Of a stretch of 64,000 nt of DNA, positions 1 to 12,100 are shown in pieces (the first letter of the stretch is position 1; each line of letters begins with the position of its first letter). The notes under the pieces were generated by a model. That model was not told the origin of the DNA. It saw only the letters and a program-made list of their open reading frames with translations, and did no database searches. This DNA comes from Ampullaceana balthica (taxonomy: Eukaryota > Mollusca > Gastropoda > Lymnaeidae), in assembly GCA_944989445.1 (NCBI GenBank), contig CALYLW010000161.1, forward strand, positions 653,001-717,000, written 5' to 3'. Position numbers and translations under genes: made by a program.

Positions 1-721
1 TTTGAAAAATTAACAATTAATTAATCGTTAATTTTGATTAAAGCCAAAAATTAAAATTTATGATGTCATAAGAAACACTTATTAAAGGTTCTTGTTGAAA
101 ATCTAAATAACACTGGAATGTCTCCTTTATATGTCATCTTTTAACCAACTACGCAAAAAGACAAGTGTCATTATTAGGTTCAAGTGATGAGCGGGTCTAA
201 TTGACAATATAACCAGCCAAGCTGAACAATCATTCACATGGAACTGAGCTAAATGGTATGCAGAAAACGGTCTTGGCAAGGAATGACATTATCGGATATC
301 AGTGTTCATTAAGTTTCCATGTAGAGGGTTAATGGATTCAGGAACTTTCATCTCCATTTTGTAGCGCAGTAATTCATCAGAAGGGCTATCGTCATTTTCT
401 GTCTCTGAGTCAGACTCCATTACTGCCATTAGCTTTTCATTTGGTTTGATAAGTAGGGGAAGTGTTAGAACCATTCTAGGCAAACTTTGTCAACATTTTC
501 AACATTCCCGTCAGTCAATACATGTTGTTAAAAAACCAAAATGTTTGCGTAATCGTCGGGAAATTTATTATTTATCGGCCACTTTTTATTATTTTTTTAA
601 AAATTACTTTATGGCTTCTAATAATTTGTAAGTGATTGTTCCATTAATCGTTAAAAATTAATTTAATCGTTAACAATTTTTTACGATAAATTGAGAAATT
701 AATCAGTAATTTCCGCAGCCC
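1..721 (-). pseudogene. hAT transposon remnant with transposase C-terminal fragment
   Basis: The - strand from about 483 down to about 60 reads, with several stops, as the C-terminal dimerisation region of a hAT transposase. An acidic stretch leads into an ELLRYK motif, then PESINPLH, and after a frame break an SSVPCE-LFSLAGYIVN-TRS-LEPNN stretch. This is the usual hAT order: ELxxYL, PLxWW, then P(S)ER(L/V)FS. The right edge at about 700-721 ends with AATTTCCGCAGCCCT, which resembles hAT terminal sequence. The left edge lies outside the window. AT-rich ATTAATCGTTAA words flank both sides. The copy is too damaged to be active, and the exact hAT group was not assigned. Confidence 0.6.
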
Positions 722-1114
722 TAATTTATATTACATGTAATTGTAATTAGGTTTCATTGACTCAAAAGTTATATGCTTACTAATTTTAAGTCAATAGTGT
801 CATCAGGCCTATCCTAATCTGTTTTGGGATTGAATTTGGAAAACATTATTTTGGCATAAATATATATATCAAAATGCGACAACTTATTTTTAAAAATATG
901 CTTATATTTATTTTGTGGCAAGATTTTTGTCCACTACTAGATTACACTGTCAGTGGAGCCCAGTGGATTATGTTAAAGGCTATCTGCGCATCTATCATCT
1001 AACTTAAGATTTTTGAGAAAATATTGAAAAAATAACATGATACATAGACATAGACATAGAGATAAATAAAATAATCTTAAAAAAAATTCGACAAACAATC
1101 AACCAGACACCACA

Positions 1115-1460
1115 AGTTAATATAAAGGATTTAAAAAATAGGGATCGTCCTTAAAAGACGTCACACACCTAGTGGGAGGGGTCGCACATTTGTGACGAGA
1201 TGGAGGGGGAATTTAAGAATATGACGTCACTTCAAAACACGCAACTTTAAATAGAAGTTCTACTTAAATATTTGATTGCTTACAATTTATTTAATTACGT
1301 TTTAAATGGCTTCACGCGTGTTACGATGTTAGAATGCAGGCCTACACTAAATAAATACTTCATAACAAAAAGTGATTTGAAACATGCTAATTTTTAAATA
1401 GGAAAAAAAAAGGTTTTATTGGGGGGCAAAGCTTGTGACGTAATATTGGAAGGGGGTCTA
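1115..1460. repeat. fragments of the AAGGGATTT-ended and GACGTCAC repeat families
   Basis: The words AGTTAATATAAAGGATTT (1115-1135) and GGGATCGTCCTTAAAAGACGTCAC (from 1141) match the ends of repeats seen far better at 55.5-56.5 kb and at 50184/55454. No gene was seen here. Confidence 0.4.
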
Positions 1461-1470
1461 ACTTTTTTAA

Positions 1471-1640
1471 CTTATTTTCTTATCTTATCTATACAGACGC
1501 TCCTTCTGTGCAGAAGATAATTGCGTCCACAGACCATGACAGATGATCTGTTGGCAAGTGATGCAGCGTTCACAGGCCACGGCTTTGTGGGTTCCATGCA
1601 TTACCTAGCCGCCTAACTAGTGTTAGGTACCCATTCGGGT
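1471..1640 (-). repeat. SINE type 1, partial
   Basis: The + strand reads TCTTATCTTATCTATACAGA, then a GCTCC..CAGAAGATAATTGC block, and on to GTGTTAGGTACCCATTCGG. This matches copies at 20167, 38680 and 40716. In SINE orientation (- strand) the copy lacks its tRNA-like head but keeps the 3' tail ending in repeated AGATAAGATAAG. Confidence 0.65.
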
Positions 1641-1759
1641 CTTTTGTAAATATGTTAAGGAGGTCCCAACCATGTGCACGTGCCAAAAAAAAATACCGAA
1701 AAAGTTTACTGGATTTCCTGGAAAATAAAAATAAAACGAAAAAATAGTAGTTTGTCAAT

Positions 1760-2800
1760 TGCTCGTTAACTATAAAATCTATCGGGTTGAAACAAACGCC
1801 AAACGAAAGCTAATAATAATAATATTTAGAACAATGTTGGAGAAGGAAGCTTTTTAAAAATCTCTTTTCTTTCGACTCCCGTAATTTTAGCAGCAATTTG
1901 TAGATAGCAATTGTTTTTTTTAAATCCTTTATATTAACTCGTGGCGTCTGCACCCGCCCTTGCTTGTCACCAAAACTTTTGATCGATTTTTAACCCACTT
2001 GCTCGTAAGCTAGCGAGCTGAAATTTTGCAGGCAGTTTCGTACCGATAATAAAAACCATGTATCAAAATTTCAGATCGATCGCATGTACCGTAATTAAAT
2101 TATTGATTTTTTAGATTCTTTTATTTATTCCTATGTATCATGCTATTTTTTGAGATAGAGCGTCGCGGTGCGTATTATATTGAACAACCTTTCTGTCGCG
2201 CAAAAAGGTGCGTATTTTATTGACAACTCTTTTTATAAACATATTCCTGATCGGTGCGCATTATATTAAACATGTTTTACGACACAACTGCAATTTTGTA
2301 TTTCTGGATGGTCTGGCGCTGCGTATTATAATGAACATTCTTTTAGTTACGTCTCGTACATAAAGGATTTATAGTGAAAAACTTGGTTATTTACGTTTTT
2401 TTAATATTAGATTAAGAATTATTTATTTGAAATGCCTTTTAATGCAATCTAGAATGATAGTTAATGGGGTTTTCCCGCTTTGTGAATGCTAATGTTACAC
2501 TGTTGCGCAGTGCGCATGATATTGACAAATTGTTGGTGTGGCGTAACGTGAGGGAATATGACGTCATAGAGAGAATATGCGATAGTAAACCAAACAAATA
2601 TCCGCATTTTTTAAAATTTCTCGCAAAGCATAAAATTTATCGGGTTAAAACAAACGCCATAACATTTATCATGTTGAAACGAACGCCAAACGATAGCTAA
2701 TAATATTTAGAACAATGTTGGAGAAGAAATTTTTGAAAAATCTCTTTCCGTTCGACCCCCGTAATTTTAGCAGCAATTTGTAGATAGCAATTGTTATGTT
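1760..2800. repeat. Diverged repeat region with about 160-bp direct repeats
   Basis: About 160 bp at 1765-1920 recurs in the same direction at 2630-2795. Both share ATCGGGTTGAAACAAACGCC-like starts, ATTTAGAACAATGTTGGAGA and GTAATTTTAGCAGCAATTTG. Between them, 1921-2400 is a diverged reverse copy of the repeat seen at 55.5 kb: it has AAATCCTTTATATTAACTC at one side, the GATCGATCTGAAATTTTGATAC core reversed at about 2060-2090, and ATAAAGGATTTATAGTG near 2360. Inside it, a GTGCGTATTATATTGAAC-like word occurs four times at 2168-2335. No coding gene was supported. Confidence 0.5.
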
Positions 2801-2965
2801 TACTTTCAGAATTATTTATTTGAAACGAATTTTAATGTAATCTAGAATGCTTTGCCTTTAATTTAAAAAAAAGTCGGAATTCTTTGTTGGAAATTGCGTT
2901 TTAAATACTCACTCGATTTTGTATTACTTGTTTTAAAAAATGGTTCTATTCTCGGTTCTATTCCC

Positions 2966-3090
2966 GGGGCATTGTGCTGGCCACACAATCCCTTGCTCGT
3001 TAGTGGTGGCTAAATAAAACTTGTGAACGCTACTTCACTTCCCCATAGTCCATCATGGACTGGAAAGGGCTTTATTATTATTATTCTTAT
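2966..3090 (+). repeat. SINE type 2, 3' part
   Basis: GGCATTGTGCTGGCCACACA, then a CTTGCTCGTTAG stretch, GTGAACGCTACTTCACTTCC and CCATCATGGACTGGAAAGGG are followed by a TTA/TTATT-rich tail at 3072-3095. The same block occurs reversed at 26741-26825, where it is joined to a tRNA-like head. It is 5'-truncated here. Confidence 0.55.
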
Positions 3091-3119
3091 TTTCTTACTA
3101 TAATTGCAATTGTTGCTTA

Positions 3120-3270
3120 ATTCTAAACCCATAGACCTCTTCGGATTCCGCCAGTGATAAATAACGGGAAAATACATAGTTTTACATTTGGTGTCACTCC
3201 TTGGGATAGTGTCACCTAGTGCGGTCAGCACCATCAGCACCCCAACCCCAACTGACGCCTCTGCGCCACA
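3120..3270. repeat. Repeat fragment shared with 60.48-60.62 kb
   Basis: AACCCATAGACCTC, GTTTTACATTTGGTGTCACTCC and a GGTGTCACC..GGTCCGCACC-like end align with 60479-60620. This is an interspersed repeat of unknown class. The ORF on the opposite strand here looks incidental. Confidence 0.4.
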
Positions 3271-3969
3271 CAACACACTGCATAGGCCACAGAATTAAAA
3301 GAAAGCAAACCACACACTAGATAATCAGGTCATAGGTTAATTAAACAGGTCATGGGCGTATCCCAGTTTTTTCACCCCTTGCGGTTACTTAATGGGGTCG
3401 CTCCCACCCCCTTTTCCCCGACTTCAACAGTAGATTTAAACTGAGGGTAATCCCTTATTTCAGCGCATTTTATATTTCAAGTCATCATCAAACTTACTTC
3501 ATTAATTATTATTAGGAAATCTATTTTAAAATTATACATTATTTTTTTTGTTGAAATAAAATTACTATTTAACGATTTTTACGAAATAAAAATTTATATA
3601 TTTCACTATCTTCTGTGACTAACAGCGCCATTGTTGTTGTCGGAAGTCTGCTTTTAAAAACCTTTCTCTAAGTTAAAAACCCCCTTAAACTCAACAAAAC
3701 ACACGAAAAACTATTTGTAAAGCATTAAATACTTTTTTATTTCTGATTTAAGTCTTTAAATTAGTAAAAGTAAGTTATTCTATTAATTTTGTTCTAAAAA
3801 TTTTAAATGCGCTGAAATAAGGGATTACCAACTGAGTCTACTGACTACTGAACTTTTTAGGCATATACTCTAGAAAGTAAGAAACTTTCTCAGCGTCTGA
3901 ACACCTGATTTTGTGCGACTTACCGTTTATTATATATCACAAATCCATGCTTTCAAAGACATTATCCTT

Positions 3970-4071
3970 GTTTTATGAAACAAAACAACTGCCTTTATAC
4001 ACCCAAAAACTGCATGTGGGGTTTTATGAAACAAAACAACTGCCTTTATACACCCAAAAACTGCATGTGGG
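3970..4071. repeat. 51-bp tandem duplication
   Basis: Two adjacent, essentially identical 51-bp units, 3970-4020 and 4021-4071, begin GTTTTATGAAACAAAACAAC. They lie in unannotated DNA upstream of HSP70. The short ORFs across them simply repeat the unit. Confidence 0.9.
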
Positions 4072-4833
4072 TCAATTTGTACAGCGGGAAAAAAAATCAA
4101 GTAATTAAGCAATTGTTCAAAATTTGTTACGCCCCTGAAGTGTATCAAACGGTGTGGTCCTCACCCCCCCCCTCATATCTCTCTATATCTACGCCACCAC
4201 CATAAATTGCATTAAAGTAAACATGTGTGAATATTACATGTAATTATTAGTTATTCCTTTCTTTTTGAGTGATCTCTTTGTGTTAAATTGAAAGTGTGAT
4301 GGGGCGGATATTTTAAGGCGGGTTTATTTTCGGGGAGACATTATTTTACAGGGTAGGGGAGAATTTATTTTAATCGGGAGGAAAATATTTTCTCCCCTGG
4401 AGGGTTTGTTTTAAAATAGATCATGGAGGGGGGGAGACTGTATGAGTATGGGGGGAGAATTTATTTTGCAACACAGTACACAGGCATAGTTATTAAAAGT
4501 TATTATACATTATAAGAAATAATAAACCAGCCGCTATTGCAATTTTAAAAGAAAGACGCGCAAATTTAAAAGTTTAAGTGGCAAGTTATAGCGTAAACAA
4601 CAATTAGTAAACATGACAACTGATAATATGTTTTGGGATCTAATTGTGTTTCTTGCTTGTAGTCTAATTCAATGCCTTCTACTTTTTTCGATAACACGGG
4701 AAAACCCATTGCTTTCTATTTTTGTCTTTATATTTGAGCATGCGCACATATTCAATATTATTCTCAACCAATCATAATTAAGAAAATACCTTGTTTACGT
4801 TTAGAAAGTAGGTCATCCAGAATTTGCCATGTG

Positions 4834-4925
4834 GTTCTTGTTGACATACGAAACTATTGGCCAATTCTCGACAGTTCTAAAGTTCCACCGCAATGGGTAT
4901 TTAAGGCTTGAAAAAGCATAGTACA
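4834..4925 (+). promoter_or_regulatory. Probable HSP70 promoter
   Basis: A three-box heat-shock-element-like array has 5-bp phasing: TTC (4865-4867), GAC in place of GAA (4870-4872), TTC (4875-4877). Further TTC boxes are nearby at 4835 and 4883. A CCAAT box sits at 4861-4865 beside its inverse ATTGG, and a TATA-like TATTTAA lies at 4898-4904. Transcription would start near 4925-4935. The middle heat-shock box is imperfect, so strong inducibility is an inference. Confidence 0.6.
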
Positions 4926-4927
4926 CA

Positions 4928-5893
4928 CATATTCACACAAAGCGTTTTTATTTCAGTGTTGGTATACACTATACACGATCAAATCGATTCAAGGAAACTT
5001 TATTATTTTGGCAGTTTGTAATAAGATAATTATTAATTAAAACAAGATTTTGAATTCATAATTGGACGTCAACGTTTGATTGCCTGATTGCCTAAATATT
5101 GTTTGGATTTTATCTATTGGAACAAAATTTACAGCATAAAAGTAAAGACAGTTAAAGGTAAGAGCTTTTATATTCATTTCACTGCTCCCTTAATTTATTT
5201 AATTGCTTTTAATCTAATTAAATTTTAAGTCTGGAAGCGTAGCCATCGCTTTATTATTTATGCCACATTTGGCTACATTCAAAGCAGATGTAATGATGTA
5301 ACATTGGCTTCATTCAAAGCAGATGTAAAACAAAATGTAACGCATAAGTCAGTAATAGTAATGATAATGATGATCCTATTATCAGTATCCGAGGTCCCTC
5401 GAAGGAGCAGAAGTTCTCTTGTCCATGTGATGGCTATACTATACCATGCTTAGGTGTGTGTGAGTGGGGGGGGGGTATCGCAATCATACCTCCGCTTTAA
5501 GGAAAACCTTTAAGCAACTCTCTAGTCTATATAATATTAATAATAATGTGTGCATTAATTTTCATTTTAGCTTGTTTGTAGCCTACAAAATCAGGTCATT
5601 TCTAAAAAAAATTACTATTATTTATTATTGGGCATAATCACTTTACCCATGTCTTGAATATCACTAAATGTGATTATGTGGTTAACATTATTATTCAAGA
5701 AGTATTATTTAAATGCATCTATAACTCTAGGACTGAATGAATTCATACCTGTGTCACTAACAGAATATCCACATTAATATCGTTTTTTAAATTTATTAAT
5801 ACATGTATCAATTTTGTGTAAGTTGTTTTACTTACTAGATTTTAAATAAACAAGAATATTAATTTTAATCTCTTTTTAAAAAAAATATTTCAG
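4928..5893 (+). other. HSP70 5'UTR exon and 736-bp intron
   Basis: A non-coding first exon would run from about 4928 to 5157 and end AAAG|GTAAGA. The intron spans 5158-5893 and ends TTTCAG directly before the ATG at 5894. The intron contains nothing else recognisable beyond a G-run near 5465. The 5' end of the exon is estimated from the TATA-like box, not seen. Confidence 0.6.
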
Positions 5894-7807
5894 ATGCCTT
5901 CGAGTGGCAAAGCACCAGCCATAGGTATTGATCTTGGAACAACATACTCTTGTGTGAGCGTGTTCCAACATGGCAAGGTTGAGATCATAGCCAATGATCA
6001 AGGCAACAGGACAACACCGAGCTATGTTGCCTATACAGACACAGAGCGACTTGTTGGTGATGCTGCTAAAAATCAGGCTGCTATGAACCCAAGCAACACA
6101 ATATATGATGCAAAGAGGCTGATTGGTCGCAAGTTTAATGACAAGACTGTACAGAGTGACATGAAACACTGGCCATTCAAGGTGGTGGATGTTGATGGAC
6201 GTCCTAAAATCCAGGCTGAATACAGAGGTGAAACCAAACTGTTTGCCCCTGAAGAAATCAGCTCAATGGTTCTCACAAAGATGAAGGAAACAGCTGAAGC
6301 CTATCTTGGTCAGAAAGTTACGGATGCTGTTATTACGGTACCAGCTTATTTCAATGACTCACAGAGACAGGCTACAAAAGATGCTGGTGCCATTGCAGGG
6401 CTCAATGTTCTAAGGATAATAAATGAACCGACTGCAGCTGCCTTGGCCTATGGGCTTGATAAAGGATTAAAAGGTGAGAAGAATGTTCTTATCTTTGATC
6501 TGGGTGGTGGCACCTTTGATGTCAGTGTTCTTACCATTGATGAGGGCTCAGTGTTTGAGGTCAAAGCAACAGCTGGAGACACCCATCTGGGTGGTGAAGA
6601 CTTTGACAACAGAATGGTTGCTCATTTTGTCCAGGAATTTAAACGCAAACACAACAAAGACATGAGCAAAAATCCAAGATGCATCAGACGTCTGCAAACA
6701 GCATGTGAGAAAGCCAAGAGAACCTTATCAAGCAGTACTGAAGCAACCATTGAAATCGATTCACTGTTTGAAGGCATTGATTTTTACTCAAAAATTACCA
6801 GAGCAAGGTTCGAAGAACTCTGTGGAGACCTGTTCAGATCAACTCTTCAACCAGTGGAGACTGCATTACAGGATGCAAAGCTTGATAAAGGAAAAATAGA
6901 CGAAGTTGTGCTTGTTGGTGGTTCAACTCGTATTCCAAAGGTCCAGAAACTGTTAACAGATTTTTTTAATGGGAAACAGTTGAACAAGTCCATCAACCCA
7001 GACGAAGCTGTTGCATATGGCGCTGCTGTCCAGGCTGCTGTCTTGACCGGGGACACAAGTGATACCATCAAGGATGTTTTACTGGTTGATGTTGCTCCAC
7101 TATCTCTGGGAATTGAAACTGCTGGTGGTGTTATGACTGCTCTGGTGAAGAGGGGCACAACCATCCCAACCAAAACATCACAGATTTTCACAACATACTC
7201 CGACAACCAGCCTGGCGTTGACATTCAGGTATTTGAAGGTGAGCGTGCCATGACCAAAGACAACAATCTCCTTGGTAAATTCCACCTCACCGGCATCCCA
7301 CCAGCACCGCGGGGTGTGCCTCAAATTGAAGTCACCTTTGACATTGATGCCAATGGTATCCTTCATGTCACAGCCTTGGATAAGAGCACAGGCAAATCCA
7401 ATAAAATCACCATTACAAATGACAAGGGTCGACTTAGCCAGGCAGAGATTGACAGAATGCTGGCAGAAGCTGAAAGATACAAAGATGAGGATAAAAATCT
7501 GCAAGAGAAGGTGGCGGCCAGGAATCAGCTTGAGAGTTACATCTACAGTGTCAAACAAGCCGTCGAAGCTGCTGGAGATAAGCTGTCACAATCTGATAAA
7601 AACACTGTGCTCAACGCCTGCTCAGACACAACAAAGTGGTTGGATAACAACTCTCTGGCTGAAAAAGAAGAGTTTGAGGACAAATTAAAAGAGATCCAGA
7701 AGGTGTCCTCATCTGTGATGGCTAAGCTGCATTCACAAGGACAGTCTGCACCAGGTGGTGGTCAGTCTCATGGTCATAACGGACCCACTGTTGAGGAGGT
7801 GGACTAA
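5894..7807 (+). CDS. HSPA: Cytosolic heat shock protein 70
   Basis: A 637-aa ATP-dependent chaperone with an uninterrupted reading frame. The three HSP70 signatures are present: [11 protein letters not shown] near residue 11, [14 protein letters not shown] near 200, and [13 protein letters not shown] near 337. Then follow the substrate-binding domain with [19 protein letters not shown], the helical lid, a short Gly/His linker and a terminal EEVD that binds TPR co-chaperones and marks the cytosolic/nuclear form. Length is normal for the family. The ATG lies immediately after the acceptor of a 5'UTR intron. The coding part has no introns, as in many inducible HSP70s, and the promoter carries a heat-shock-like element. 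However, a 5'UTR intron is also common in cognate HSC70 genes, so inducible versus constitutive is open. It converges on ERLEC1. Confidence 0.97.
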   Translation: MPSSGKAPAIGIDLGTTYSCVSVFQHGKVEIIANDQGNRTTPSYVAYTDTERLVGDAAKNQAAMNPSNTIYDAKRLIGRKFNDKTVQSDMKHWPFKVVDVDGRPKIQAEYRGETKLFAPEEISSMVLTKMKETAEAYLGQKVTDAVITVPAYFNDSQRQATKDAGAIAGLNVLRIINEPTAAALAYGLDKGLKGEKNVLIFDLGGGTFDVSVLTIDEGSVFEVKATAGDTHLGGEDFDNRMVAHFVQEFKRKHNKDMSKNPRCIRRLQTACEKAKRTLSSSTEATIEIDSLFEGIDFYSKITRARFEELCGDLFRSTLQPVETALQDAKLDKGKIDEVVLVGGSTRIPKVQKLLTDFFNGKQLNKSINPDEAVAYGAAVQAAVLTGDTSDTIKDVLLVDVAPLSLGIETAGGVMTALVKRGTTIPTKTSQIFTTYSDNQPGVDIQVFEGERAMTKDNNLLGKFHLTGIPPAPRGVPQIEVTFDIDANGILHVTALDKSTGKSNKITITNDKGRLSQAEIDRMLAEAERYKDEDKNLQEKVAARNQLESYIYSVKQAVEAAGDKLSQSDKNTVLNACSDTTKWLDNNSLAEKEEFEDKLKEIQKVSSSVMAKLHSQGQSAPGGGQSHGHNGPTVEEVD

Positions 7808-8640
7808 AATGAACAATGTCAGTTCAATTATGTTAGTGATTAATGTATTTTTAGATTATGCATTTTTTTGTTCATGGTCCATTTTGAGGACCTACAGTTG
7901 AAATAACCATTCAGTCATTTTGTTCTCACATGCACTCATAATTAATTGAAGTGGAAAAACTAAATACTTCAATGACTTGAATTTGAATTGTTTTGTTATA
8001 GAAATATTTTTTTTTAAAGTTTAATGATATTATTTATCCAAGTGTTTACTTTAGTTATGGTTCACAATTGGCTTATGGCTTTATTATATTTAAATCAATG
8101 CTTAACATTAAGCATACAGAAATGTGTTATGCAAATGTAAATAACATTTATATCTTGATTAAACTTTTATTTTTTGGTTGCATATTTTACTAAAAGTAAA
8201 TTATGTAAAAAAAAATTTTTTTTAGGATAGATCTGAAATTGAATCAATTCTGTATTGAAATTTAAAAAAAAATTATTTTGTACGTTTGTACATTTTCTAA
8301 TTCTAACGTTTTGAATTTGATTTAATAAATTTATGTTTAAGTTTAAAATACTAGATTGTTTCTGTTATATGCTAATGTTCAGTTGCGTAAGTCTTAGTAT
8401 GTTATGTATTACCAAAAAATTTAAAAGAAACAAGATCATAATTTTAAAATCTGATCTTTATCAACTGATTGATGCCATAAAATTACATGTCATTTTTTGT
8501 GACATGAATGGACAGAAACTTGCATAGATAATTGATGGCAAATGATTCTACAACAATAAGAAATTTTTACTTGATAAATATGTGTTTCTTATAGGTGGAA
8601 GCACCTACTTGTATGTCGTGAAATAATAAGGATCAATATT
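7808..8640 (+). terminator. HSP70 3'UTR and convergent gene boundary
   Basis: Candidate poly(A) signals are ATTAAA near 8158 and AATAAA at 8324-8329. On the opposite strand, TTTATT at 8640-8645 reads as AATAAA for ERLEC1. The two genes therefore end tail to tail within a few hundred bases. A 64-codon ORF at 8333 has no support. Confidence 0.5.
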
Positions 8641-9136
8641 TTATTTACAATACAATCTGCAAAGAAAATGATTTTCAACTACCAAGTCATCAAACAATTC
8701 ACTCACAATACTCACATTCACATTTGTCACTCAGGTTAATGTACAATATAATTACATAATCTGTAAAAATATAAATACACAAGACTTACTTTTCTTAACA
8801 CAAATTAAATATTAAATGAATAGCCTTAATTCACAAATAGTGAAAATTTATAAGTAAAGGTTACCATTAGTCTAAGCCTAATAAATGAATATCAGATGAT
8901 ATTTGGTGAATTGCAGTATCCCTTAACCATGTGCTATATTTTATGCCCGTAAAAGCATAGCAACAAAATCTGATTTTATTTTAAAAAATTAAATTTAAAA
9001 AAAAATGTCTAAAAAGCTAGGGAAAATTTACTACTGGTATTTTTCAACAGCTCCACATGGAGAGACTTTTATTCTTTTAAAAAATAAATAAATTCATTAA
9101 TGAAATAAAAAACTCATTCAACCATGAGCTCAGTCT

Positions 9137-12100
9137 TCACATTTCTAAATTATCAAACAATCCATTTTCATCTGCATCTTTCATAATAGGACAAAATATT
9201 GCTGATTCAACCTGAAAGTAAAACAAACAAAATATTATGAACAGACATTGAAATTTATATTTTAAGTGTTACTGAAAGATGGGAAAATAAAATTGAACAA
9301 GGCATGATAGCAGGCATAAATATTAGCCTATAAAAGTGTACAAGAACAATATTTTGAAGATATTATGTTTCGAAACAGGCATCAAAATTCTGTCATTTTA
9401 TTTTATTCTCTATCTTAAATTAAAGTTCAAGATCACTTTTTAAAAAATATTATACCACAAGTTTGATTCGGCCCTGCTGCCTAAGAAATAGTCTAATCCA
9501 TCTAGTACTCAGTGAGCTATATTTGATTTAGAGTTCTAGGAAGACTTACAGTTAAAACATATTGACAAGACTCGGGCTCGGCTAAAGATAGTACTACAGC
9601 ATGTGGCATCTTGGCATTTTGCAAGCACCTGAAACGAGTAGAAAAAAAGATTAATTCTCTAAGTCAAATATAATCTCTTGCTGGATATATTAGATGGTAT
9701 GAAATTAAGGGGATTAAATTTAAACAATAATAAAAATATTGGGACTTGTAAGAATTATGTGAATTGAACTCACTTCAAGCGCACTTCACAGTTCCTAGGC
9801 TTCTTCGTCAGATCGCAAACATCACCATTTGAATAGTACAGAGATACAAGTCTAAGGACATATAAATAAAACTTAAATTTAAAAACATTTTTGAATGAAA
9901 ATTTAACAACAAAATCAAAATCCAAATTTTCTTTAAATGCTAAATAAAATTGGCAGTTCACTTCAGCCATTTAACCAACATTGATGCACAAAATGTTTCT
10001 GAAAGCAACTTATCAAATTCATTCAGTCAACATGCCACATAATGTCAGTCAACACATATTATATTACTGGTCTGTCAAACACTGTTAATGAGTTCAAATT
10101 TATTGGCAATATGAAGTAATTCTAATCAATCAAATGGATTTTTAGTAAGCATTAAAGTTAGATTAAACATACACAAAATCTGTCTTTCTTTCAGCAAGAC
10201 ACAACTAAAATTCCTTTTTATTATTTTCATTCAGATTATGAGTATGAGGCTTTAAAAAGAGCACCCTCATTTATTGTGAATAATTTAAAAAAAAACAAAA
10301 AAAAACAACAAAAGTATCTCTTTCTACATAATTTTAAATTAATTATTTAAATTAGCAAGTTTAACATCACACTTAAAACTTTCAATTTAAACCTTGGATT
10401 TAATCATATAGTTAATTACTTCCGTCCTTCTGCTGGTCTGGGTCTCTTTTGAGGATTTTCTCTAAGCCATTCTAAGTGCTTTTCCTTGTCCCAATAGCCT
10501 AAGTAAATATTTACTTCTTTACCAGCCTCCTACAAGGAAACAGTATAAAAGAAGGCACTTAAAATATGTAAGTACATTGTAAATGGTTTAAGCTTAAAAA
10601 CAACAACACCATAATGGACCCTGATTAAAAAAGCACTAATTTTCTAAATTAAACTAAAAATAAAGAAAAACTATCACATTTCACGTAACCATGTTAAAAA
10701 AGTTAAAATGAAAATAAAGCACACAAATGTTTTAAAAATAATTACATTTTAGGTGATCTATATTACATTGATGAATTTAATTTTCAGATATTGTGTTAAA
10801 ATTATTAAATAAATTAAATTTTAAGTATTATAATTAAGAACAATTAGTGACTTGTTATAAATGCTTCACCCACTTGAAACAACTCTTAAATATATATTTT
10901 TAATTAATTTGCAAATTAGAAATCAAAATTTAACATTAAGATAAACAAGAGTCTAAAGCTTTGTAAGTATTTAGAAGAACTATTGAAAAGTTATTTCTAA
11001 CCATTACTTACAACATGGAATTGCTTTGCAAACTTTCCAAAACAAACCTCATGTTTCCACCAACCAGTACCCTGTCACAGAGAGTGAAAAAAAAAGTTGC
11101 TATGTCTATGTTGTACATAATTTCTAGCCTGGACATCACTAAAAAGACAAAAATAGTTGTCTTTTTTATTTGTTGGAATGAAGCTATGAATAAAAAAAAA
11201 TTGGGAAGTTGTAATATCTTTTATCAAGTTGTAAGTAAGTAATCCTATTGTTCCCCAATATGTTCACAACATACAAATGACATAGTGGAAATCAAATTGT
11301 TGGGGTGGGGGGCAATGTTCCCTCTAAGGTACATTGGTCCGTGTGCAAAGGAGAAAAACTGATGTGCAAAATTGCACGGCATTAATTTTTTGTGCAATAT
11401 TTCACAAAATTTGGTGCGCGGTAAATCTAAACTGCTGCACGGCGTCGGTCAGATATCCCCGCGGCTGTGCAGCTTAAAGGGAAGATTTGGGGGGGGGGCT
11501 GGAAATGACACATTAGGTAACAGTAACAGGAGGGGGATGGGAGAAATAAAAATGACTTATATGATGCTCAAGAGAATTCAAAACACTACAAAAAAATTCT
11601 TAAATCTCTGAGATCTTCCCATTTATTAATTTTTTAAATAAAAATAGCACTTACCCCTCTTAAACACTGGCTACCAGTAAGAAATGCCCGTAGAGTTTGT
11701 TTATCAGTGACAGCACTGAGACGAGACTGTTGCTCTTCCAGTGCTTTTTGCTCAGTAAGATCCTTCTCACCTGGCGGCTTGCGAATGAATCTGGGCTTGC
11801 GCTCTTCTTCTGTGCTTTTAGGTGCCTCTTGGGTGAGGAAGTCCTAAAGTTTTGTTAATTAAAGTAGCAAAATGTCAGACATGTAAATGAGAAATATTTC
11901 CTATAGCAGTTTTATTGGCTAAAACTGAGTTTATGATGCACTTACTCCGGTACAGATCAACATTACTTAATTAAATGATGTTTCATTCAGTAGGTTTTTC
12001 ATTATCTATATATATAATTCTCTGCGTGGGACCATGCGAGACACAAACAAGTATGTGCAGCCGAGAACGACAAATGATCCTCGCTGGGGTCGACTAATGT

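Noticed and set aside
2464..2700. 78-codon ORF as a gene
   Set aside because: It lies across interspersed repeats, has no recognisable domain and part of it recurs at 1765.
3911..4205. Small repeat proteins with doubled FYETKQLPLYTQKLHVG
   Set aside because: Produced by the 51-bp tandem DNA duplication; both strands read open because 51 is a multiple of three.
6847..7558. Long ORFs antisense to or out of frame with HSP70
   Set aside because: They are shadows of a strongly conserved coding sequence; no motif of their own.
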